From: Heliopora coerulea
Taxonomy: Eukaryota > Cnidaria > Anthozoa > Scleralcyonacea > Helioporidae
DNA length: 64,000 bases
Reading direction: 5' to 3'
Assembly: GCA_030142905.1 (NCBI GenBank)
Contig: JASJOG010000006.1
Coordinates: 901,501-965,500, forward strand
Shown: piece after piece, positions 22,700-32,700 of the stretch
How the letters are laid out: each line of letters starts with the position of its first letter
Numbering within the stretch: the stretch's first letter is position 1
Notes under the pieces: model-generated
Told to the model about the DNA's origin: nothing
The model's database searches: none
What the model saw: the letters and a program-made list of their open reading frames with translations, nothing else
Translations under genes and position numbers: made by a program

Positions 22700-23012
22700 C
22701 ATAGGCGTACGAGGCGGGGGGCATGGGGGCAACTGCCCCCCCCCAAAATTTGGAGAGGGCCAGATTAGGGCAAATAGCTCGGGTAGAATTGGGAAAAACA
22801 AATTTCTAAGCGCGATTAAAACAGAAAAATTTTCAAAAATCGGTAACGATGAACAAGAGTTTGGATATTAGCGTGCATTCGGGTTGCCATATACATACCG
22901 TGTGCAGTATGTAATTCTTATTCCTAGGTTTTTTCTAACTAAACATTCGAGCAGAGCGATTCGGGCAGATCGTCTCTGCTCCCCCCAAATTATTAGGGCC
23001 CGTACGCCTATG
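22700..23012. mobile_element. Short hAT-like MITE (CATAGGCGTACG ends)
   Basis: The ends CATAGGCGTACGAGGC and GGGCCCGTACGCCTATG are inverted repeats. The 8-bp duplication TTTATGAC lies at 22692-22699 and 23013-23020. 313 bp, non-coding, inserted in LINE C. Confidence 0.88.
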
Positions 23013-23626
23013 TTTATGACAATTTTCTTGATAGATCCTGGAAGAACATCATCTTAGTGGGACAACTTTAAAAATAACATTGTAACAGAAAACGAATGGC
23101 ACAAAAATTTTCTCTCACTCGAAGACGCCCTAATCAACTACAGATTCAATTTTATTTAACTCTTTTAACTCTTTCCCGGTGGAAAGACATTCCACTTGTC
23201 TTTCCCGCCATGAAAGAATTCGACACGTTTGCATGCATGCTAGCATTCCGTGCCTGTAGCTGCACCAAATCAACCACACATACACAAGAACTATTCGATT
23301 AACTTAATGATTCATGACAACTGATGAATCATTTTACAGTCATTTGCAAAAGTTTAAGACCACCAATCATATTTGTCGGTTTTTTTAATAATTTCATCAG
23401 ATTGCATCATCTCATTCCATGATTGCATCATACATGTTAGACCACAACTTCTTGCATCAGCGTGGCATTTGAGAACTTTTTTGACAGCCAAAGTTTGTTC
23501 AGAAGGGTCCTATTTTGCTTTTTTTCACTTTGTCAAATGGGGAAGAAACCATCGTTAAGTGAGGTTCAAAGGGCACAAATTTTGACCTTACACTAAGGAT
23601 ACACTGAATGCGAAATAACCACAAAA

Positions 23627-25400
23627 TTGCACTTCAGCGAGACTGCTATCCACAATGCAATTGCAAGATGCAAAACTGACGGGACTTTTTGTGATCGAAA
23701 GAGGAGTGGTCGTCCAGGGAAAACAACACTCCGGGATGATCACACCATACGACGAATAGTCATGCGCTCCCCGACAAGTTCTTGCAAGAAGATCAAGGCG
23801 TTTCAGCTCTCTAAAGGGACAAAAGTCAGCATAAGCACTGTTTCGCGATGTTTGAGTAAAGAATCTGGATTAAAATCCTGTAAACTTGCACGTAAACCAC
23901 GGTTGACACCAGCCATGAAAAAGAAGAGATTAGATTTTGCTAAGAAACATCAATCATGGACTGCTGAAACGTGAAGTTTTATTTTCCGATGAATCAACTG
24001 TACAACAATATTTACAGCGTAAACGACACGTCCGACGTCCAGTAGGGAAGCGGTTTAATGGGAGATACACAGTTGCTACCATGAAACATCCTCCAAGCGA
24101 GATGATTTGGGGTGCTGTCAAAATGCGGTATTACCGGTCTGTACTTCCTACCACCTAACATTACCATGAACGGACAGATACCTGGAAATTTTACGCGACA
24201 AACTAGATCTTCATATGCACGTTCATAGATGCACCATATTCATGCAAGACGGTGCTCCACGTCACAGATCCAGAGTAGTGAAGGACTTTGAGTAAGAGTA
24301 AGGTCACTGTCCTTGACTGGCCTGGTAACAGCAGGCTTTGATAGATTGTGCTAGCACAATTTTTGGCATAATTTACCATTATCAGCACAATTTTCACGAT
24401 TTTTCCGAAAAAAGCACTGCAAGCATAATTATCATTTTCCGCTTCTTCCGAAGCATTAAATTACTCATTTTTCTATGCTGAAAGAGTTTATCAGAATTTA
24501 CTAGAAATCAGCTTTAAACAGCATGAGAACGTTAGTAGTTTCGTAAGCAGTCTCTACTGAGAACTGACCCACTGTCCGCGGGCTGTACCGCTGTACTGCT
24601 GTTTAACAATAATTACAGCGATTTAGAGGATGGCAGTGATTTAGAACGTGAAAACGGAGAGGCAGAAACAGTCAGTGGTCCAGGAACAGCTGAAATAACC
24701 CGACAACGAGCTCTGAGATTAATTGGAGGGAAATATGGAGAGAGGAAAATCTAATGTGGAAAATGTAATTCTCATAACTATTATCTCTGCTCTCCTCATG
24801 TTTCAGTGACCTGCAAGCTAGTGTTATGCCACAGTACAACAAGCGATAAGGACAGAGTTGTTCGTTAAACAGTACGAAAAAGTACAGTATTGGCTCTGGA
24901 TGAACTAGTTGCAGTTATAATTTTAACAGTTACAACTGCTTCAAACGAATACATGTTGTATTTCATTTAAAATGTTAACGTTAAGTAACACCAACTTCAC
25001 GACTGCGGTTACCATGAGTATCATTTAAAGAAACAAAGTAGCATATATTCTTTGCTCTTCTTAGCATTATCAGCATAATTTTAAAAAACCGGCACACTTC
25101 CCGGCACAATTTCAGTAAAAAAGGGAGTAGTGCTAGTAGCATGATGTGCTAGTTTTACGAGCACAATCTATCAAAGCCTAGGTAACAGTCCAGACTTAAA
25201 TCGAATTGAAAATTTATGGAATGTTTTGAAAGATAAGGTTGCCGACGAACAGCCAGCAAATTCTCAAGCTTTGATTCAAGCCATTAAGGACGTCTCGTTG
25301 AAGGAATATCCGAAGAGTAGTGCAAAACCCTGGTTTCGAGTATGCCACAGCGTATTCAGGCAGTAATTGACAATAAAGGAGAGCATATCAAGTACTGAGC
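23627..25400 (+). pseudogene. Tc1-A transposase, broken
   Basis: It is read in pieces: HTH region (FSETAIHNAIARCK, RSGRPGKTT), second HTH-like part (KPRLTPAMKKKRLDFAKKHQ), catalytic Asp in LFSDESTVQQYLQRK, second Asp in MQDGAPRH and, after the hAT, SPDLNRIENLWNVLKDK with the catalytic Glu. This is a DD34E-type layout. It has a frame change near 23965, another near 24155, and the hAT insertion between the second Asp and the Glu. Confidence 0.85.
24332..25180. mobile_element. Non-autonomous hAT inside Tc1-A
   Basis: The left end is CAGGCTTTGATAGATTGTGC and the right end AGCACAATCTATCAAAGCCTA. The 8-bp duplication GGTAACAG is at 24324-24331 and 25181-25188. 849 bp. No transposase is readable. 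Near both ends GCACAAT words are repeated. Confidence 0.92.
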
Positions 25401-25574
25401 AGAAAGTGTTTTCCTCTTTTTTCTTTAAAAATTCTTAATTGTACTACGTTGAGTACATTTCGTGTAGAAATTGGAAATACACCGAAATTTTAAAAGATAA
25501 GCCATAACGATTGCAACTTATCCACTGTTGTTGTAAAAAGTGATAGTGATCTTAAACTTTTGCACATGACTGTA

Positions 25575-26170
25575 ACTACACCAACGTGACCTCGATATAG
25601 CCCCGGGAGCACCACCCAATTTTTGATCCACGTCGCCATTTAACTTACTTGCCTCACTCAGGGACCTCCCTAGGACCTTCTAAGAGGGCGGCGCGCCCTG
25701 TGTTATCTGAGAACGCCCGGCGTCATGAAAACAGACTTGTTTTCCTGGTTAAACGTAGACTTGACCTGACTATTAAGGTTTCTTCGGCTGTTTAAGTAAT
25801 GACAAGAATTTTGCATCTTTGTACCACGTGTAAGCCTAGAACACAGGTTTCACGTGAAAGTGCTGCAGTGTTAACCCACCAGAGCCTAGAGTCAAAAATT
25901 TTCATGGGAGATCCCGGACTTCCATAATGCAAAAATCTGATTGGGTTGCAATCACTCCCCTGTAGGTGGAAAAATGCTTAAAACCAAAGTATTTGCATAA
26001 ATTATTCGATCATTTGAACATTGAAGTTGCTCTTCACTTGGGTAGGTTTGAAGACAAATGAAAACCTCCTACAGGTATAAGCACCTTTCAAACAAACGTT
26101 ATTTTTACAATTTACGTACTTCGAGTCTCTAATCTACCTGATGAAGTAAACTATCTTTAGCAACTGGAGT
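25575..26170. other. Intergenic, nothing clear
   Basis: No gene-like frame. GC-rich words near 25600-25720 could be the edge of an unidentified repeat. Confidence 0.3.
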
Positions 26171-26175
26171 ATAGT

Positions 26176-26367
26176 AAAGGGCTGTTTACACTTGCGATTT
26201 TGTGCCTTCCGATTGACATCTTGGAGTATGTGTTTTACTGTCGAGAGCGTCGAGCACAAACTGCAACGAATCATAAGCGGATATGCTGCTGGACAGATTG
26301 TTTGAGTTTCTTACATACACCAGAATGACAATCGCAACGTGCATAATCGCACGTGTAAACGGCCTTT
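26176..26367. mobile_element. MITE downstream of SUMO1
   Basis: GGGCTGTTTACACTTGCGATT and AATCGCACGTGTAAACGGCC are inverted ends about 190 bp apart, with no coding frame. No target duplication was fixed with confidence. Confidence 0.6.
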
Positions 26368-26704
26368 TAAGACACCCCCCAAATAACCTTAAGTCGAAAA
26401 CAAAACGTCCGAGAGTTTAACTTCTTTTAACTTTAAAATAAAATGAACATGTGAACACGGGTTGTTTTATTTTCTCTTAAGTTATTGGTTAATTTCCCTA
26501 CATAACATGAATAATGACAAGAGAAAACTAGATATTCTACAAGGACTGTACACTGATGAAAAAAATGAAATAAAATGTTTTCTTTGTAAAAATTGTCTGT
26601 TCTTTTTCCGCCATCCAAGCGCTAGCAAAAGAATTGTCTTTACTGATTAAACTTTACACTTCTCGACTACAACTCCGAGTCCGTTAGACATTTGAACATT
26701 TAGT

Positions 26705-26767
26705 TCAGCGACTGCCTCCAGTTTGCTCTTGATATACTTCAATTACATCATCATCTTCCATTTCGAG
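26705..26767 (-). CDS. SUMO1: SUMO1 last exon with di-glycine end
   Basis: It reads [20 protein letters not shown] and stop TGA. The mature end is after GG, leaving a two-residue tail (SR) for SENP cleavage. An AATAAA on the minus strand (TTTATT at about 26466) could serve as the poly(A) signal for a short 3' UTR. Confidence 0.96.
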   Translation of the reverse strand, partial: LEMEDDDVIEVYQEQTGGSR

Positions 26768-29700
26768 CTGTAAAAAACGAAACATATTTTAACCCAGCGA
26801 GTTTTACTACCAGTTCCCCGCTGCTGGGGTGCACGGAGTAGGGGCTCTGCTCTGATGGAGGTGGCGGTCATTAAAGGGTCTTCTCTTAGGAAAAGATTGT
26901 GCTGTCTGATGATACACTGGCGGTCAAAAAGAACCTATCATATTAAGGTTTATGTTACTTTCTGCTTACATTAGGCAGACAAGAAGCACATCGTACACCA
27001 ACGGCCTTCAGGGTTATAAGTAATGAGTGTTTTGGATAGATTGAGATGTGTCCCATTATATTTGTAGAGATATTCTGTTTTTAAAATATTTTATAGCATA
27101 CGCTAAACGAATTTCAAGTCTTACAAGAAAGGGTTGTTGGCCTGTCACAAATTGGAAGATACGGAATAATGGGTCGAAAGAGAAGAATCGGTTTGGAAGA
27201 TCGAGGAAAAGTGCTGGCATTATCTGAAGAAGGCTGCACACACAACGTGAAATTGCTGCTCGTGTGTTGTGCTCAAAGCAGTGTCAGTGAAATCCTCAAG
27301 AAGAGACTCACTGGTAGTGCGAAAGATGCCAAGATCCCTGGACGGAAACGAAAGACATCTGAGAGGGAGGACAGCCTCATGGTAAGAAAAACCAAGTCAA
27401 ATCGCTACAAGACTGCCCCGCAAATAAAAACTGAGATGCTAATTCAACATGATGTCGATATCTCGGTTTCCACTACCCAAAGAAGGCTTAGAGAGGCTGG
27501 TCTAAAGGGCTGAAAGCCCAGAAAGAAGCCAAGGCTTACTGCTCGCCATAAGAAGTCTCGATTACAGTTTGCACAAGCACACAAAGATTGGACGGTTGAA
27601 CAGTGGTCCCAAGTTAACTTCAGCGATGAATCAAGGCTTCTTGTTCATAGGAGTGATGGACGTGTGTATGTCAGAAGAATGGCTGGCGAAGAACTAAAGG
27701 AAAGCTGTATTCAGACAGCTGTCAAACATGGAGGTGGTGGCATCATGGTATGGGGCTGCATCAATGCAAGAGGTGTTGGCTGTCTTTCTAAGACAGATGG
27801 AAAGCTCAATGGAGAACGATACATTGATCTCCTAGAAAATTAGCTTATTCCAACCACACACATGCTGACCGTACCCGATGGTTGGATATTCCAGCATGAC
27901 AATGCAACTTGTCACACCTCCCGCCTTGTCAAAGGATATGGTCCAAGAGCAAAACCCTACCAATGTCACAGAACTTTGGAGTGCTGTAAAAGCTGCATGG
28001 CAAGGCTTTCCATTAGATAAGCTAATTATTTTAATATATAGCATGCCTCGAAGGTGTAAAGCAGTGATCAAAGCTCGTGGAGGAGCCACTAAATATTAAG
28101 ATTTGTTTTCCGTTTGTTTTCGGTGTAATTACTTGTCTTGATAAGATTTGTTACAATGTTTATGGCGTCACCATCTTTAGCTTCTGTGTGATCAATTCTT
28201 TTTGACCCCCAGTGCAGTACATCACCAGGGGCACTAAAGGACCAACGTACCCTTTCCCCGTTAGGAAGAGCATCCAGGGGAGTAAAAACTTTATGCTTCA
28301 AACAGCCTTATGGGTCGAGAGAATGAAGAAACGGCCCTCGGTCCCCGGCAGCCTTTAAGTAGGCAGAGGGTGCGAAGAATCCCTGGGTCTCTACAGAGTG
28401 AGGCGAAGGAGCAAAGAGGTAGTGGAGATGCTCGGGAGAAGAAATGTAGACATCTGCTGTCTCCAGTAAGTTAGATGCAGAGTCCTGGGAACAAGAATGT
28501 TTGGTAGTGAGAATAAGTATAAGTTCTGATGGAGTGGAGGAAAAGAGAGCAGGAATGGAGTTGGAGTTGGAATTATGGTTAGGGAGGAACTGGTGGAAGA
28601 TGTGATTGAAGTGATAAGAACAGAGGAAAGATTAATGAAGATTAAGATAGTTTGCGGCCGTAGGATTGCTCACATGTTCTCTGTATATGTACCTCAGCAA
28701 GAAAGGCCGGATGTGGATAAACAAGAGTTCATGTAGAACTTGTCTGATTCCATACAGGGGGGTCCCTAGGTCTGATATACACTGGCGGTCAAAAAGAATA
28801 GATCATGTTAAGATTTATGTTACTTTCTTCTTACATAAGCAGACAAGAAGCACATCACACACCAACAGCCTTCAGGGTTGTAGTAATAAATGTTTTGGAT
28901 AGATTGAGATGTGTCCCATATATATTTGTAGAGATATCCTGTTTTTAAAGTATTTTATGGCATACGGTAAATGAATTTTAAGTCTTACAAGAAAGGGTTG
29001 TTGGCCTGTCACAAATTGGAAGATACGGAATAATTGGTCCAAAGAGAAGAATCAGTTTGGAGATCAACGAAAAGTGCTAGCATTATCCGAAGAAGGCTAC
29101 ACACAACGTGAAATTGCTGTTTGTGTGGGTCGTACTCAAAGCAGTGTCAGCGAAATCCTCAAGAAGAAGAGACTCACTGGTAGTGTGAAAGATGCCAAGA
29201 TCCCTGGACGGAAACGAAAGACGTCTGAGAGGGAGGACAGGCTCATGGTAAGGAAAGGCAAGTCAAATTGCTTCAAGACTGCACCGCAAATAAAAGCTGA
29301 GATGCTAATTGAACATCGTGTCAATGTCTAGGTTTCCACTACCCAAAGAAGCCTTAGGGAGGCTAGTCTAAAGGGCTGAAAGCCCAGAAAGAAGCCAAGA
29401 CTTACTGTTCGCCGTAAGAAGTCTCGATTACAGTTTGTACAAGCACACAAAGATTGGACGGCCGAACAATGGTTCCAAGTTATCTTCAGTGATGAATCAA
29501 GGTTTGTTCTTCATAGGAGTGATGGGCGTGTGTATGTCAGAAGAATGGCTGGCGAAGAACTAAAGGAAAGCTGCATTCAGACAACTGTCAAACATGGAGG
29601 TGGTGGCATCGTTGTATGGGGCTTCATCAATGCAAGAGGTGTTGGCTCTCTTTCTAAAATAGATGGAAAGCTTCATAGAGAACGATACATTGATCTCCTA

Positions 29701-32700
29701 GAAATTTTGCTTATTCCAACCACATACATGCTGACCATACCAGATGGTTGGATATTCCAGTATGACAATGCAACTTGTCACACCTCCAGCCTTGTCAAAG
29801 GATGGTTTTAGGAAGATAGCATAACTTTTATGGAATGGCCAGGACTGTCACCCGATCTCAACCCTATTGAGAATCTATGGGACCAACTCAAGACGATGGT
29901 CCAAGAGCAAAACCCTACCAATGTCACAGAACTTTGGAGTGCTGTAAAAGCTGCATAGCAAGGCTTTCTATTAGATAAGCTAATTATTTTAGTAAATAGT
30001 ATGCCTCGAAGGTGTAAAGCAGTGATCAAAGCTCGTAGAGAAACTACTAAATATTAAGATTTGTTTTCTGTTTGTTTTCAGTGTAATTACTTGTCATGAA
30101 AAGACTTGTTACAATGTTTATGGCGGCACCATCTGTAGCTTCTGTGTGATCGATTTTTTTTGACCATCAGTGTAGTAATGGTTGCAGGAGAAATGAGTAG
30201 TCATGTGCGAAAGAGGCTGGCTGGATTTGATGATGTAATGGGGTGTTTTGGTCTGGGAGACAGGAGCTGAGAGGGGGAGGAGATGTTGAGACTGTGTCAA
30301 GAGCACAACATGAAAGTGATAAACACCTACTTTAAAAAGATAAGAGAACATCTGATTACATACAAAAGCGATGACATTGAAACGCAGATTGACTATATTA
30401 TGTACAGAGAGAAAGAGGAGATAAAGATCAAAAACTGCAAGGTGATACCTGGGACGAATGCCTGACACAGCACAGATTGTTATGTGCTGGCCTCTTGACT
30501 AAAGAGATGAGGAAAGAGGTATGGAAGAGGCAGGAAAGGAAGATAAAGGAGTGGAAGCTGAAGGAATTCAACATCAGAAGATTATATGAAGAGAAATTAT
30601 CTGAGAACATAGAGAAAGAGGGCGGGAGATGGGATAGTATGAGGGTGGCATTGCTGGAAGTGGCAAGAGAGATCTGTGGAGAGACAAGAAGAGGCATAGA
30701 AAAAGGGAAACCTGGTGGTGGAATGAGGAAGTACAGGAGGCAATCAGGGGGAAGAAGGAAGCTTTCAAGAGGTGGCAGAGGGATAGGACAGAAGAAAATA
30801 AGGAGGTACAGAGAGAAAGGAAGGGACACAAAAAGAGCAGTAGCAGCTGCTAAAGCACGAGCTTGAGAAGAATGGAGTGAGGAACTTCACAAGGGAGAGG
30901 AAAAGAGGAAGATGTTTAAAATAGCGAATCAGATGAAGAAAGAAAGAATATTATTGGTGTCAAGTATGTAAAAGATGAAACTGGGAACATCATTCTGAAA
31001 GAGGAAGAAATTATGGAAAGCTGGAAGAGCTATTTTGAGGATCTATTAAATGAGGCAAATAAATACCACCTGGAAGAGGAAAGTAAAGTTAAAGGACCAA
31101 TAAGGGGAGTTACTGAGGAAGAAGTGGAGTGATCGCTAAAGAATATGAAGAATGGCAAGGCTTCTGGATCATCTGGAGTTACCAGTAACCTATTGAAGGG
31201 AGCTGGAGTGAAGGAGCTTATAAAAGTGCATGAAAGAATTGATAAGGAAGAGAGGGCGCCAAAACAGTGGGGAGAGAGTTATACCATTACGTTATATTAA
31301 GGAAAGGGGGACGCCTTGATGTGTGAAAAGTATAGTGAAGTGAGACTAATGGAGCATAGCATGAAAGTCAGGGAGAAGATCCTGGAGAGAAGATTAAGAG
31401 AGATTGTGGAGATTGATGAAAATCAGTTTGGCTTTCAGTAGGGGAAGTCAACAGTGGATACCATCTTTGTTGTGGGAAAACTACAGGAGGTATGTAGAGA
31501 TGCACCGGAACTTGGTTCCGGCCGGAACTCGTGAAAAATATTCGGCCGGAACCGGAACTTTTTAATAAAGTAGTAATAAGAACGGTAGTTCATAGTAATA
31601 ATAACAGTAGTCCTATTAACAAGGGCAGATAATGTTTTAAGCCAATCAGGGCGTTTGTTTACGTCCGTGCGACAAGCCAACCAGGTTGCATTATTCACTT
31701 AATGGCTGCCGAAAATCACTGGGATGTGCATCTAATGATTTAAAGCCTTACGTGAACGTAGATTTCCCATTTTTATGTTCCAAACCTGTATTTTCCAGTA
31801 AAATACGATTTTTTCTTGAAATTCCCCGGACGGATACGCGATTTATCGCATATTACCCACGGAATCGGCGTTCGAATTGCGGCTCACGCGATGCTCACAA
31901 CTAAGAGGGCACGTAGAGTCAGTCAACCTTCAATAGCCCTTTTTATCGGATTGCCGTGGTATCAGAAACCTTCCGAACATTTTGTTTGTTGATTGTTTTC
32001 TCGCTATTACAAGGTTTAATAAACGTCTGGCAGTTATCAACCTTTGAACATTTCTATCTCGTGTCATATATACACCTAATAAACCTTGGTTAATTTACCA
32101 ATAACCATATATTTTCTTCTTCAATTTGTTTATAACATGATAAATCGATTTTCTGGCTTGTAAGTTATCTTCTTTACCAGACGCGCGCATGCTGCCTTGA
32201 AGTATAGAAAAGAATGAAGCCTATGAAACTTGATTATGTTAAAGTATTACAAAGTAAACTTTGAAAAAGCAACATTTTATGGATTATTTTGAATGATTTG
32301 GTTGGCCTCTGGTATTGTTTTTCGCCAAGCTCATTGGTTTTCGGCCACAAACGGCGGAAAAAATAACATCACTAATTGTATTCTTGTTCTTTGTTTGACC
32401 TATTCGTTATTTTTGAGTTAAAGATGCCTAAATATAAGAAAATCTGCAATAATCCACTTCATAATGGTTGGTCAAAAGGTCAAGATGATCAACGAAACGT
32501 CAACCTCAAAGCACATGGTTTATCAGAAATAGCTAACGCATTTTGCAGTCTCATGAAGCAGGAATTTGGCGCAAAATCACCAAGTGTAGACCATGTTTGT
32601 AGAGCTTGTCTTCAGCAATGCCTAAAAAATCCGAGTTTTCAGAAAGTATCTTCCAAGAAACTGCAAAGCAATCAAATGCAAGGTAGAGAAACAGGTATTA

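Larger units (their letters stand above)
21055..23300 (+). mobile_element. LINE C fragment (reverse transcriptase 3' part), split by two insertions
   Basis: Three pieces read in order: 21060-21484 (KILGVIIDDQLLWKNQI, NYCSLVWGNY, then GWQPLDKRRKYNKAL), 22561-22691 (SAARFWNNLPKSIEEED) and 23021-23300. This is the C-terminal end of a CR1/jockey-like RT. The pieces are separated by a hAT at 21493-22552 and a MITE at 22700-23012. The 5' part of the LINE is missing. Confidence 0.65.
23337..25572 (+). mobile_element. Tc1/mariner element (Tc1-A), split by a hAT insertion
   Basis: Inverted ends CAGTCATTTGCAAAAGTTTA and its counterpart at 25546-25572 are flanked by TA on both sides. The transposase is on the plus strand. 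An 849-bp hAT copy sits inside it at 24332-25180. Without that copy the element is about 1.4 kb, a normal Tc1 size. Confidence 0.9.
28215..31495 (+). mobile_element. LINE B, 5' pieces (endonuclease and start of RT)
   Basis: Two pieces around Tc1-C: 28215-28779 gives [20 protein letters not shown] and [11 protein letters not shown]; 30175-31495 gives [57 protein letters not shown] and RT words GKASGSSGV and ENQFGFQ. These are APE endonuclease and early RT motifs. Many stops and shifts. It is cut at about 31495 by a hAT-like end and the long-TIR element. The region 26800-26914 may be its beginning. Confidence 0.65.
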
